Positions 8,525 to 18,006 are shown, counted from the stretch's first letter. The stretch is DNA of 64,000 nucleotides from Cellulomonas sp. S1-8 (GCF_026184235.1 NZ_CP110806.1:3534001-3598000), one strand, 5' to 3'. Notes: generated by a model from the letters alone, not told the origin. Program-made: numbers and translations.

Positions 8525-10069
8525 TCACCGCGAATCCGTCGCCAACCCCTCGCACGTGCGCCGCAGCACCTCGGCGACGCGCCGCACGTCGGGCCCGGCG
8601 AAGGGGTGCGCAGCCCGCCGTTGCCAGCTGCGCAGGGCGGAGACGGCGGCCGCCCGCACCTCGGGGTCGACGGCGGACCGCCCGGAAGTGGTCACATCCG
8701 GCTCCGCGGGTGCGAGAAGTGGTCGGATGCCTGACCCTTCCGGCGCCTCCGACTCCGGGGCCGCCGGCGGGAGGTTCAGGCGGGTGCGCGGGTCGTCGCC
8801 CTCCGCACCCAGCAGACGCTCCGCCTCGTCGCGGGACGCGTCGTCGCCCAGGTCGAGCTCGCCGGTGCGCAGGTCGGCCAGCAGGCGCAGCTCCACCAGG
8901 TCGTGCGCACCGGCGACGACCTCCTCGCACCGCCGCGCCAGCCGGTCGGCGCCCGCGACCGGGTCCCGGGCGACGAGCGTCTCGACGGCCCGCAGCGCCC
9001 GTTGCGCCTGCAGCGCCCCCGACCGAGCGACGAACCGGCGCAGCAGCAGGTCGCGCACGTCGTCGAGACCGCTGGCGACGCGCAGCACCGTCGCGAGGGC
9101 GGAGGCGTCCGGGGCCGTCCCGTCGCGCACGGCACCCACCGCGAGCCGCACCCCGAACAGCCCGAGGTCGTCGAGCAGGACGGCGCGCGCGTCCGACGGC
9201 ACCGAGCCGCTTGCCCGCAGGAACCGGTCCGCGGACAGCAGCACGTGCGCCGGCTCGCCCGCGAGCGCCTCGACGTGCGCGTACCGGGCCTGCGTGAGCT
9301 CGACGGACGCCAGCCCGAGCAGCCCGCACACGGGCACCACCGTCTGCACGAGCGCCCGCACGCGCGCGTCGGCCCGGTACCGCGCGGCGATGCGCTCCGC
9401 GACGGCGAGCGCGTCCTCGCGGCCGCCGCCCGTCTCGTCCGCGCGTGACAGCACGCCCACGGCGTTGACGGGCGTGACGGCCCACGTGTCGTCCTCGGCG
9501 TGGAACGCGCGCAGGAAGTCGACGTCCGCCTCGTGCACCTGGCGCAGCAGGTAGAGCACGGCGTCGGCGCTGTCCGCGCCCTCGTCGTCGCCGAGCAGGA
9601 AGTCCTCGGTGCGGGCCGACACCTCGGCGCGCGCGGACGCCAGCCCGGGGGTGTCGACGAGCGTGAGGCGCTCCAGGCGGGAGGACGGGTACTCCACGAC
9701 GAGCCGGTGGACGTCGTCGAGCGCCAGCGCCCCCAGGTCCACGCGGGTCTGCCCAGCCTCCCGCACGAACGCGACCTGCTGCCGACCGCCCGCCCGCAGC
9801 ACCGCCCAGGCGCGCGCGGCCGGCCCGTCGACGTACGTCGTGACCAGGCGCGTGCACTCGGTGGCGTCGGTCGCGGCGAGCCGCTGCCCGACGAGCGCGT
9901 TGAGCAGCGTCGACTTGCCCGCCTTCACCCGGCCGGCGAAGGCCACGCGCAACGGGCCGTCCAGGCGCTCCGCCGCGGCGGTCAGCGCGGGCGCGTGCGG
10001 CGTGCCCGCGTAGGCGTCGACCGCGTCGCGCAGCAGACCCCGGACCGCGTCGGCGGTGGACGTGCTCAC
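8525..10069 (-). CDS. Dynamin-like GTPase, first of pair (downstream gene)
   Basis: 514 residues from GTG 10069, which overlaps the stop of the upstream GTPase gene as GTGA. The P-loop GRVKAGKST is at residues 46-54, a G2 Thr lies in ATECTRLVT, G3 is LVDTPG, and SRAD stands in for the G4 N/TKxD motif. The rest is helical with no clear membrane segment. Bacterial dynamin-like proteins often come as adjacent pairs (DynA/DynB in Streptomyces division; IniA/IniC in mycobacteria) that remodel membranes. Residues about 442-462 (EGSGIRPLLAPAEPDVTTSG) are encoded by a family A palindromic repeat, so the C-terminal region has gained a repeat-derived insert in frame. Coupling to its partner suggests a heteromeric complex at the membrane. 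Confidence 0.8.
   Translation of the reverse strand: MSTSTADAVRGLLRDAVDAYAGTPHAPALTAAAERLDGPLRVAFAGRVKAGKSTLLNALVGQRLAATDATECTRLVTTYVDGPAARAWAVLRAGGRQQVAFVREAGQTRVDLGALALDDVHRLVVEYPSSRLERLTLVDTPGLASARAEVSARTEDFLLGDDEGADSADAVLYLLRQVHEADVDFLRAFHAEDDTWAVTPVNAVGVLSRADETGGGREDALAVAERIAARYRADARVRALVQTVVPVCGLLGLASVELTQARYAHVEALAGEPAHVLLSADRFLRASGSVPSDARAVLLDDLGLFGVRLAVGAVRDGTAPDASALATVLRVASGLDDVRDLLLRRFVARSGALQAQRALRAVETLVARDPVAGADRLARRCEEVVAGAHDLVELRLLADLRTGELDLGDDASRDEAERLLGAEGDDPRTRLNLPPAAPESEAPEGSGIRPLLAPAEPDVTTSGRSAVDPEVRAAAVSALRSWQRRAAHPFAGPDVRRVAEVLRRTCEGLATDSR
8683..8742. repeat. Interspersed palindromic repeat, family A copy 3, inside a GTPase gene
   Basis: CCGGAAGTGGTCACATCCGG at the left, GCGAGAAGTGGTCGGAT in the middle and TGACCCTTCCGG at the right; the outer arms pair with one mismatch. 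It is in frame in the gene at 8525-10069 and encodes about 20 residues near its C-terminus. Confidence 0.65.
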
Positions 10070-11895
10070 GTCGTGCCCTGCGGGACCGGGATCGTCGCCT
10101 GCCGCGCCGCCAGGAGGGGTGCGAGCAGGCCCTGCGTCCGGGCGGCGAGGTCGCGCAGCCGGTCGAGCTCGGCGTCGACGCGCGCCGTGCGGGCCATGCG
10201 CGCGGTGTCGTCCTCGGCGATGGCCGTCGACAGCTGCTCGACGGCCGTCGTCGCGGTCGCGAGCAGCTCCGCGGCGCGCGCCGCGTACGTCTCGCGCAGC
10301 AACCGCTGCAGGCCCCGGACGGCCGCGCGGCTCTGCTTGCGGGCCGCGGTGTCGACCTCCTCGAGGTACGCGCCGACGGCCCGCTCGGTCTCGGCGCGCA
10401 GCGCCCGCAGCTGGCCCGCGCGGGCCGCGTGCCACGACCGGCCCGCGAGCACCGCGGACAGCACGACCGCGACCGGCAGCACCACGGGCAGCGCCAGCCC
10501 CAGCACCAGGCCGGCGCCGTGGCTGATCATCGCGCCGGCCGACCCCCCGCGCAGCGCGACCAGCCCCAGGTCCAGGCGCGACGCGCGCGTCCCCGGCGCG
10601 GCGACGAACGCGACGTCCACCCCACCGGCGCCGTCGCCGCCCGTCGCGACGCCCTGCCGCAGCTCCCACGCCGCGGAGCCGAACTGCTCGGCCACCGCGT
10701 CGGCCACCTGGTCCGCGAGCGTGCGCACCAGCGCCTGGTGGTCGAGCAGCGCGGTGGTCGTGCGCTGCTGCAGCCACGGCCCGAGGTCCGCCTCCAGGCG
10801 CGTGGCCGGTAGCTCCGCGATGTGCGCGACGGCGTCGCGGCGCAGCGCCCGCAGCCGCACCGTCAGGTCCGACTCGACCTCGGAGGCCAGGTCCGACGTG
10901 CGGTCGAACAGCACCTGCTGCCAGCGGGCGCCCGCACCGCGCAGGTCCGCCGCGCGCGCCCGCGCCTGCTCCCAGGCGGTCCTGCGCTCGCGCGCCGTCG
11001 CGTCGTCCGCGAGCCCCTCGCGTTCCGCCGTCAGCGCCGTGAGCAGCTGCCCGAGCGTGCTCGCCGCGACCGCCGCCGCCGCGGCCTCCCCCGTGCCCGC
11101 GGCCCGCACCCGCTCGTCGAGGAGCCGCGCCGCGAGCGCCGGGTACCCGGACTCCGCCAGCAGGTCGCGGTCCTGCGCGCGCAGGCCCGCGTGCCGCAGC
11201 GGTGCGGACAGCGGGAAGACGTCGGCGCGGACGCCCGCGACGCGCAGGTGGTGCACGTCGGCGTCGCGGATGCGCCGCCAGTGCGCGAACAGGTCCGTCC
11301 GCGTCAGGCCCACCAGCACGACGGGGCACAGCGCAGCCGCCTGGCGCAGCAGCTCGATCTCCGCGGCGCCGAGCTCGGAGCCCGCGTCCGTGACGAACAG
11401 CAGGGCATCGGCGACCGCGAGGCTGCGCAGCGCGACCCCCGCGTGCGACGACGCCAGGCCCCCGCTGATGCCCGGGGTGTCGACCAGCACGAGCCCGCCA
11501 CGCAGCAGCTCCCGCGGCAGCCGGATCTCCACGGCCCGCCCGGTCGCCCCCGCGCCGCCGGTCGAGGCCGTGGGGACGTCGGCCGGGGCGACGTCACGCA
11601 GGCCCGCCGCGTCGGGCTGCTCCTCGGCCAGGACCCGCGCCGCGACCCGCTCGCCCCACCGCACGTACGTGGGCACGGCCGTCGCGACGTCGGCGTCCGT
11701 GGCACACACCCGCGCGCCGAGCAGCGCGTTCACCAGCGAGCTCTTGCCCTTCTTGAACTCCCCGCACACGACGACGCGGAACGCCGGGTCGTCCAGCCGC
11801 ACCCGCGCCACCCGCACGCGCTGCACCAGGTCGTCCCGCTGCGCCCGCACGGCAGCGTCGCCCACCGCGTCGAGCAGCCGCTCCACGTCCCCCAT
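10066..11895 (-). CDS. Dynamin-like GTPase with paired membrane helices (upstream gene)
   Basis: 609 residues from ATG 11895, with GGGAG about nine bases upstream on the minus strand. The P-loop GEFKKGKSS is at residues 45-53, a G2 Thr lies in VATAVPTY, G3 is VDTPGISGG and TRTD stands in for G4. Hydrophobic stretches near residues 460-485 (LVLGLALPVVLPVAVVLSAV) form the hairpin-like membrane paddle found in bacterial dynamin-like proteins, followed by a long helical stalk. It is followed directly by the second GTPase with a 4-base overlap, so the two are probably made in fixed ratio. Division, membrane repair or stress protection are all possible; nothing nearby decides between them. Confidence 0.82.
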   Translation of the reverse strand: MGDVERLLDAVGDAAVRAQRDDLVQRVRVARVRLDDPAFRVVVCGEFKKGKSSLVNALLGARVCATDADVATAVPTYVRWGERVAARVLAEEQPDAAGLRDVAPADVPTASTGGAGATGRAVEIRLPRELLRGGLVLVDTPGISGGLASSHAGVALRSLAVADALLFVTDAGSELGAAEIELLRQAAALCPVVLVGLTRTDLFAHWRRIRDADVHHLRVAGVRADVFPLSAPLRHAGLRAQDRDLLAESGYPALAARLLDERVRAAGTGEAAAAAVAASTLGQLLTALTAEREGLADDATARERRTAWEQARARAADLRGAGARWQQVLFDRTSDLASEVESDLTVRLRALRRDAVAHIAELPATRLEADLGPWLQQRTTTALLDHQALVRTLADQVADAVAEQFGSAAWELRQGVATGGDGAGGVDVAFVAAPGTRASRLDLGLVALRGGSAGAMISHGAGLVLGLALPVVLPVAVVLSAVLAGRSWHAARAGQLRALRAETERAVGAYLEEVDTAARKQSRAAVRGLQRLLRETYAARAAELLATATTAVEQLSTAIAEDDTARMARTARVDAELDRLRDLAARTQGLLAPLLAARQATIPVPQGTT

Positions 11896-11979
11896 CCCCG
11901 CATGCTCCCACCGCCACCGTCCCCCGCCACCCCACCCCCGCCCCGATGCCCCAACAGGCACCACCCACCCCCACCGGGT

Positions 11980-12050
11980 CACCCCGCCGACCGGAACACC
12001 GGTCCCCTCCCGGGGTCCCGACGGTGAGCCAGGTTCCGGTCGGCGGGGTG
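11980..12050. repeat. 18-bp perfect inverted repeat between GTPase and luxR genes
   Basis: The arm at 11980-11997 (CACCCCGCCGACCGGAAC) is perfectly complementary to 12033-12050, with a 35-base spacer that itself holds a CCGG/CCCGGGG hairpin. The genes on either side diverge, so this is not a terminator position. It could be a mobile palindromic repeat or an operator. Confidence 0.6.
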
Positions 12051-12140
12051 GGGGCGGTGGGGTGGGTGAAGTCGGGGGTGTTGAGCGGGTGTTGAGCGGC
12101 TGTGGAGGGCTCGTTGAGCAGCTCCCGCGACGCTGCGGCC

Positions 12141-12848
12141 ATGACCACCGCGACCGTGCACCCGCTGCGTCCGCTCGAGTCCGTCCGCACCGCGGGGATC
12201 GCCCTGCGGCTGCGCGTCGCCGTCCAGGGGGGCGACGCGCTGACGCGAGCCGGCCTGCGGTCGGTCATGGACGCGCTCGTCGACGTGCAGGTCGAGCACG
12301 TCGACGTCGAGCAACCCGCCGACCTGGCGCAGGCCGACGTCGTCGTCGTCGTCCTCGAGACGGTCACGGCGCGAGCGGTCGACGCGGTCCGCCGCCTCGC
12401 GTCGCACCCCGGCTGCCGGCCCGTGCTGGTGGTCGGCGAGGTGAGCACCGAGGCCGTCGCGCTCGTCGTGCAGGCCGGTGCGGTCGGGGTGGTGCGTCGT
12501 CGCGAGGTCTCGCCCGAGGGTGTGGGGGCGATGCTGCACGCCGTCGCGTCCGGCGAGGCCGTGGTCCCCGTCGACCTGCTCGCCGCGCTCCTGCCGCGCA
12601 CCGCCACGGAGCACACCGCGACGCCGTCACGCGCGACGGCCCAGGTCCTGGCGCTCACCGGGGTCAACGACCGCGAGCGCGACGTGCTGCGCCTGCTGGG
12701 CGAGGGCGCGGACACGCGGGAGATCGCGCGGCGGCTGTCGTACTCCGAGCGCACGGTGAAGGTCGTCGTGCAGGACCTCACGCGGCGCTTCGGCCTGCGC
12801 AACCGCACGCACGCGGTGGCGTACGCGGTCCGTCACGGCCTCATCTGA
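12141..12848 (+). CDS. LuxR-family transcription regulator with degenerate receiver domain
   Basis: 235 residues from ATG 12141; GTG 12102 in the same frame would add 13 residues, and neither has a clear ribosome binding site. The C-terminal 65 residues form a LuxR/FixJ helix-turn-helix (DRERDVLRLLGEGADTREI, then RLSYSERTVKVVVQDL). The N-terminal 120 residues have the strand pattern of a response-regulator receiver, but the usual phospho-Asp block (VVLLDxxMP) reads VVVVLETVT and the Lys position reads VVRRREV. It probably does not accept phosphate in the usual way and may sense something else or act constitutively. No kinase is adjacent. It faces the adhesin gene and is divergent from the GTPases. 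Confidence 0.75.
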   Translation: MTTATVHPLRPLESVRTAGIALRLRVAVQGGDALTRAGLRSVMDALVDVQVEHVDVEQPADLAQADVVVVVLETVTARAVDAVRRLASHPGCRPVLVVGEVSTEAVALVVQAGAVGVVRRREVSPEGVGAMLHAVASGEAVVPVDLLAALLPRTATEHTATPSRATAQVLALTGVNDRERDVLRLLGEGADTREIARRLSYSERTVKVVVQDLTRRFGLRNRTHAVAYAVRHGLI

Positions 12849-12889
12849 CCCACGCCCACCCGGGTCGCGCACCGACGGACCGCAGACGC

Positions 12890-12927
12890 CGCAGGCCGGC
12901 CACCCCCGTGGGGATGACCGGCCTGCG
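12890..12927. terminator. Hairpin between convergent luxR and adhesin genes
   Basis: CGCAGGCCGG (12890-12899) pairs perfectly with CCGGCCTGCG (12918-12927); the loop contains a smaller CCCC/GGGG hairpin. It lies between two converging stop codons, which fits a bidirectional GC-rich terminator. Confidence 0.6.
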
Positions 12928-12953
12928 ACCCGACGCGCCCGGAGGCGCCGTCG

Positions 12954-15900
12954 TCAGGCCCGCCGACGTCGCGCCGTGGCGACCAGCGCCGCGCCGGCCA
13001 GCAGGAGCAGCGCCACGCCCGCCAGCAGCGCGCCGGGCTCCGTGCCCGTCACGGCGAGCGCCGCTGCCGCCGCCGCGGGCGGGGCGGCCGGGGCCGCCTC
13101 GACCGTCGCGGCGTAGGTCGACGTCACCGTCTGGCCGTACGCGTCCGTCACGCGGTAGAAGGCCGGCGTCGCCGTGCCCGAGAAGCCCGCGACCGGGGTG
13201 AACGTCAGCGCACCCGTGGCCGGGTCCAGCGTGTAGGTGCCCTGCCCGGGGACCACGACCGACGTGGTCGCCCGACCGTCCGCGTCCAGCAGCGTCACCG
13301 ACCCGCCCGGCGGGACGACGACCGTCGTCGCCGGGTGCTGCGCGGTGCCCTGCGGGCCCGACGACGTCTGCGGGGCCGCCGTCGGCGGCGCCGGCAGGAC
13401 GACCGTCGGGGTGGAGGTCGCCGTCGCGGTCTGGCCGTAGGCGTCGGTCAGGACGACCGTCACCGGGGTGGCCGTACCGGCGAACCCGAGGACCGGGGCG
13501 AAGGTCACCACACCCGTCGTGGGGTCCAGCACGTAGGTGCCCTGTCCGTCGATCGTGACGGTCGTGACCGCGGCGCCGCCGGCACCCCGCAGCGCGATGG
13601 TCACACCCTCGCGGACCGGGAACGTCGTCGTCTGCACCGCGGTGCCGACGCCCGTCGTGGTGGCGGACGTCGCCGTCGGCGGGGCGGGCGGGACGACGGT
13701 CGGGGTGTAGGTCGCCTCGGCTGCCTGGCCGTAGGCGTCCGTGACCCTGAAGGTCACCGGCGTCGCGACCCCGGAGAACCCCCGGGCCGGGGTGAAGGTG
13801 ACGACGCCCGTGCCGGGGTCCAGCACGTAGGTGCCCTGACCGGCCACGGTCACCGAGCCGACCGCGTCGCCGTCGGCGTCCAGCAGCGTGACGGAGCCAC
13901 CGGCCGGGGCCGTGACCGTCGTGCTCTGAGGTGTGGCAGCGGGGCCGGACGACGTCCGGTCGCTCGCCGCCGGTGCGGACGGCGGCAGGACCGTCGGCGT
14001 GTACGTGCCGTCGTCGCTCTGGCCGTACGCGTCGGTGAGGCGGAACGTCGCGCCGCCGGCCTCACCCTCGAAGCCCAGGACGGGCGTGAAGGTGATGACG
14101 CCCGTGCCCGGGTCGAGGACGTACTCGCCCTCGCCCGCGACGTCCACCCGGACGACGAGCTGCGCACCGTCGACGAGCCGCACCGTCGTGCCGGCCGGGA
14201 CCGGGACGGTGGTGGTCTGCGGCGTCGTGCCGACGCCCGTCGTCGTCGCGTCGGTCGCGGCGGGGCCGGCAGGGGCGAGGACGAGCGGCGCGTACCGCGC
14301 GTCGTCGCTCTGGCCGTAGGCGTCCGTCACGCGGACCGTCACCCCACCGGTCTGACCGGCGTACCCGCGCTCCGGGGTGAAGACGATCTCGCCCGTCGCC
14401 GGGTCCAGGACGTAGGTGCCCTCACCGGGGACGACGAGCGTGTCGACCAGGTCGCCGTCCTCGTCCACGAGGGCTGCCGAGCCGCCCTCGGGGACGGGCA
14501 CGCCGACGGTCTGGGTCTGCTCGGCGGGGCCCGACGACGTCGGGTCGCTCACCTGCGGCGGCGCGGGCGCCGTGACCGTCGGGGTGTACGTCGCGGTGCC
14601 GGTCTGCCCGTAGGCGTCCGTCACCTGGACCGTCACCGGCGGCGCGGTGCCCTGGAAGCCGAGCTCCGGGGCGAACGTCACCACGCCCTCGGGCGTGACG
14701 GTGTAGGTGCCCACGCCGTCGACGACGAGCGCGGCGACGACGTCACCGTCGGCGTCGAGGAAGCCGACGGAGCCGTCCGCGGGGACGGTCACCGACGTGG
14801 TGGGGCCCTGCGGCTCCTCGCCGGTGCCGGACGACGTCAGGGGCGTCGGCGCGGGGGCCGGCGGGGCCTCGACGGTCGGGGTGTAGACGGCGTCCGCCGA
14901 CTGGCCGTACGCGTCGGTCACCTCGTAGGTGACGCCGTCCGCGTCGCCCTCGAAGCCCAGCTCGGGCGCGAAGGTGATGACGCCGGTGGCCGGGTCGAGC
15001 GTGTAGACGCCCTGGCCGTCGACGGCGACGCGGGTCGGCGACTCGCCGCCGAGGAGCGCCACCGAGCCCGACTCCGGGATCGTGACGGTCGTCGACTGCG
15101 CGGCGGTACCCACGCCCTCGGTCGCCGCCGGCAACGGCTGCGGCGCGGGCGGTGCGGTGACCGTCGGCGTCCAGGAGCCGGTGTCCGACTGGCCGTAGGC
15201 GTCGGTCACGACGACCGCGACGCCGGCGGACTCGCCCGAGAAGCCCAGGACGGGTGTGAACGTGATCGTCCCCGTCGCCGGGTCGAGCTCGTAGGTGCCC
15301 TCGTCGTCGACCACGACGCTGGTCGGCGAGCCACCGCCCGACAGCGCGACGGCGCCACCGGCGGGGACGGTGACCGTGAGGTCCTGCGGCGTCACGGCCG
15401 GGCCCGTCGACGTGGCCTCGGGGGCCACGGGCGGCGCCGGCGGCGTCACCGTCGGGGTGTAGGTCGCTTCGGACGGCTGGCCGTACGCGTCGGTGACCTC
15501 GAAGGTCACCGCCGCGGCGGCGCCCTGGAAGCCGAGCTCCGGCGTGAACGTGATCGCGCCCGTGCTCGGGTCGAGGGTGTAGACGCCCTCGTCGTCGACG
15601 ACGACGCGGGTCGACGACTCGCCACCGAGCAGGACGATGGCGCCCTGGGTCGGGACGGTGACCGTCGTGCCCTGCGGCGCCGTGCCGACGCCCGTGCTGG
15701 TGCGGTCCGTGACGACGGGTGCGTCGGGCGCGGTGACCGTGGCGGTGTAGGTGCTCTGGGCGGTCTGGCCGTAGGCGTCCGTCACACGGTAGGTCGCCGA
15801 CGCGGCGGTGCCCTCGTAGCCCAGGACGGGCGCGAACGACAGCCGGCCCGTCGTGGTGTCGATCGAGTACGTGCCCTCGCCGGCGACGGTGACCGAGGTG

Positions 15901-17849
15901 ACCGCTGCGCCGCCCGACACGAGGCGGACCGAGCCGCCGACCGGGATCGGCACCGTCGTGGCCGGATGCTGGACCGTGGTCCCCACACCGGTGGAGGTGT
16001 ACGGGGAGGCGGACGGACCCGCGGGTGCGGTGACCGTCGGGACGTACCGGGCCTGCCCCGTCTGGCCGTACGCGTCGGTGACGCGGAACGGCGCGGCGGG
16101 GGCCTCACCGACGAACAGCGGGTCGGGGGTGAAGGTGATGACGCCCGTGGCGGTCGCCAGGGCGTAGGAGCCGCCGGTGACCGTGAGGGTCGTGGTGGGG
16201 TTGCCGCTGCCGTCGAGCAGCCGGACGGAGCCCGACGGCGGGATCGTGACCGTCGCCGTCTGGGTGGCCGGCGACGAGCCGGAGGTGAGCAGGTCGCCCG
16301 GCGCGGGCGCTGCGGGCCGGGTGACGGTGGCGACGTAGGTGCCGGTGCCCGTCTCGGCACCGAGCGTGACGCGGAACGAAGCCGCGGGGGCCTGGCCCAC
16401 GAACCCGAGCTCCGGTGTGAACGTGAGGTTCGTGCCGGAGACGGCGTAGGTGCCGACGTCGGCGACCACGAGGCTGTCGACCGGCGTCGAGCCGACCAGG
16501 AGCTTCAGCGTGCCGCCCGTGGGGACGGTGACCGCGTGCTGCTGCACCGCGGTGCCGACACCCGTCGTCGTGAGGGCCTGGGCCTGCGGCGCGACGACGA
16601 GCGTGTCCGTGTTGTCGTCGAGGTCCTGCTCGTTGCCGATGATGGTGACGGTCGAGCTCGTCGAGACGGGCTGGGACGCCGGTGCGGTGCCGGTGAAGGT
16701 GTACGTGTCGCTCGCCGCGGGCGCGAGCTGCCCGACGACGCACTGCACGACACCGGACGTGAGCGTGCAGCCGGTGTCGAGGCCGGCGTCGGTGAGACCC
16801 ACGCCCGTCGGGACCGGGAAGTTGAACGTCGCCCCGGAGGACCCCGCGTCACCGGAGTTCGTGACCACGACGGTCCAGGTGATGGGCGCGCTCGGCGCTG
16901 CCGGCGCCGGGGACGTCACGTCGACCGTGAGGTCCGTCGGGCTGGACGGCGACGTCGCGCCGTCGTTCTGGCTGGTGGGCGGACCGGCGATGGTCGAGAC
17001 CAGCGCCGCGGTGGGCAGCGTCGCGCTCGGGTTCGTCACCCGGAGCTGCGTGATGTTGCCCGTGTTGTTGTAGCTGAAGGCCAGGTTGCCGTTGCCGTAG
17101 ACCCAGGCGGCGCCGTAGCCCGTGCCGAGACCCCCCGTGGAGTCGTCGGTGTCCGGGAACAGGTTCGTGACGTCGATCGAGGTGACCTGACCGGTCGTGC
17201 TGATCCGCTTCAGCGTCCGGATCGGGATGGTCCCAGGACCGGCAGCGACCTCCACGCCCCACAGGTAGCCCTGCCAGAACGTGAAGTCGTTCATGGTGAC
17301 CGCTTCCGAGAGCGTCACCGCGGTCGAGGTCCGGGCGACCACGTCGACCGCCCGCATCGACGTCGAGCTCCCCGTCGGCCGCACGTAGAGCGTGTTCGCG
17401 GCACCGAAGGCCCCGGAGTACTGGCCGGTGGACACGCCCGCGATCGTCCCGAGCTGGGTCGCCGTGCCGTCGTGCTGGATCCGCACGAGCTGGCCGTTCG
17501 AGGCGACCCCGTACAGGTAGTTGTCCGACGGGCGGTAGTCCACCGCGTTGTAGAGGAACCCTGCGCGGCTGCCGAGCGAGGCGATGGTGACGCCGCCGCG
17601 ACCGGCGTTGGCCAGGCGGGACTGCACGATGGTGCGCATCGTGGTCGTGCTGTCACCCGAGACGAGCTGGGAGATGAAGACCGTCGGGTAGGTCAGGGTG
17701 AACGGGGCGGCCACGGCCGGCAGTCCCGACGCGACCAGCGCCGTCGCCGCGACGAGCGCGACGCCTGCGCCGCGACGGGTGCGGTGCGTCGCCAGGGTGG
17801 TGGTGCGGGACCTGGGCGCGCGCGCAGACCTCGGGGAGAACAGGGGCAC
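12954..17849 (-). CDS. Cell-wall-anchored CshA-type fibrillar adhesin, LAVTG sorting signal
   Basis: 1631 residues from GTG 17849 with GAGGAG five to six bases upstream. A long basic signal peptide (cleavage after about AVAA-48) is followed by a propeller-like domain (residues about 50-300), one DUF11/CARDB-like domain (VDVTSPAP to VGQLAPAA), and about 12 CshA-type repeats of about 95 residues, 11 of them ending in VTDAYGQ or LTDAYGQ. The end is LAVTG, then a hydrophobic helix and RRRR. This is a complete sortase signal of the LAXTG type used by class E sortases. CshA repeats form stalk-like surface fibrils in streptococci and actinobacteria. The protein is therefore expected to project from the cell wall and mediate attachment. 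No sortase gene is in the window. Near-identical repeats make the gene prone to recombination and assembly errors. Confidence 0.88.
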   Translation of the reverse strand: MPLFSPRSARAPRSRTTTLATHRTRRGAGVALVAATALVASGLPAVAAPFTLTYPTVFISQLVSGDSTTTMRTIVQSRLANAGRGGVTIASLGSRAGFLYNAVDYRPSDNYLYGVASNGQLVRIQHDGTATQLGTIAGVSTGQYSGAFGAANTLYVRPTGSSTSMRAVDVVARTSTAVTLSEAVTMNDFTFWQGYLWGVEVAAGPGTIPIRTLKRISTTGQVTSIDVTNLFPDTDDSTGGLGTGYGAAWVYGNGNLAFSYNNTGNITQLRVTNPSATLPTAALVSTIAGPPTSQNDGATSPSSPTDLTVDVTSPAPAAPSAPITWTVVVTNSGDAGSSGATFNFPVPTGVGLTDAGLDTGCTLTSGVVQCVVGQLAPAASDTYTFTGTAPASQPVSTSSTVTIIGNEQDLDDNTDTLVVAPQAQALTTTGVGTAVQQHAVTVPTGGTLKLLVGSTPVDSLVVADVGTYAVSGTNLTFTPELGFVGQAPAASFRVTLGAETGTGTYVATVTRPAAPAPGDLLTSGSSPATQTATVTIPPSGSVRLLDGSGNPTTTLTVTGGSYALATATGVITFTPDPLFVGEAPAAPFRVTDAYGQTGQARYVPTVTAPAGPSASPYTSTGVGTTVQHPATTVPIPVGGSVRLVSGGAAVTSVTVAGEGTYSIDTTTGRLSFAPVLGYEGTAASATYRVTDAYGQTAQSTYTATVTAPDAPVVTDRTSTGVGTAPQGTTVTVPTQGAIVLLGGESSTRVVVDDEGVYTLDPSTGAITFTPELGFQGAAAAVTFEVTDAYGQPSEATYTPTVTPPAPPVAPEATSTGPAVTPQDLTVTVPAGGAVALSGGGSPTSVVVDDEGTYELDPATGTITFTPVLGFSGESAGVAVVVTDAYGQSDTGSWTPTVTAPPAPQPLPAATEGVGTAAQSTTVTIPESGSVALLGGESPTRVAVDGQGVYTLDPATGVITFAPELGFEGDADGVTYEVTDAYGQSADAVYTPTVEAPPAPAPTPLTSSGTGEEPQGPTTSVTVPADGSVGFLDADGDVVAALVVDGVGTYTVTPEGVVTFAPELGFQGTAPPVTVQVTDAYGQTGTATYTPTVTAPAPPQVSDPTSSGPAEQTQTVGVPVPEGGSAALVDEDGDLVDTLVVPGEGTYVLDPATGEIVFTPERGYAGQTGGVTVRVTDAYGQSDDARYAPLVLAPAGPAATDATTTGVGTTPQTTTVPVPAGTTVRLVDGAQLVVRVDVAGEGEYVLDPGTGVITFTPVLGFEGEAGGATFRLTDAYGQSDDGTYTPTVLPPSAPAASDRTSSGPAATPQSTTVTAPAGGSVTLLDADGDAVGSVTVAGQGTYVLDPGTGVVTFTPARGFSGVATPVTFRVTDAYGQAAEATYTPTVVPPAPPTATSATTTGVGTAVQTTTFPVREGVTIALRGAGGAAVTTVTIDGQGTYVLDPTTGVVTFAPVLGFAGTATPVTVVLTDAYGQTATATSTPTVVLPAPPTAAPQTSSGPQGTAQHPATTVVVPPGGSVTLLDADGRATTSVVVPGQGTYTLDPATGALTFTPVAGFSGTATPAFYRVTDAYGQTVTSTYAATVEAAPAAPPAAAAAALAVTGTEPGALLAGVALLLLAGAALVATARRRRA

Positions 17850-18006
17850 GGACGCTCCTCAGAAGGACGTGACGTCGGCGCAGGGCATGGCGCGCTCGAC
17901 TCAGGGCTTCTGAGGTCATCGGAATGTTGGACAGACGTCCTGAACGATCGCCCAGTTCTCAGGAGTGAACGACGGGCGCGGACGGGTGACGTGCTCCGCC
18001 GACGGG

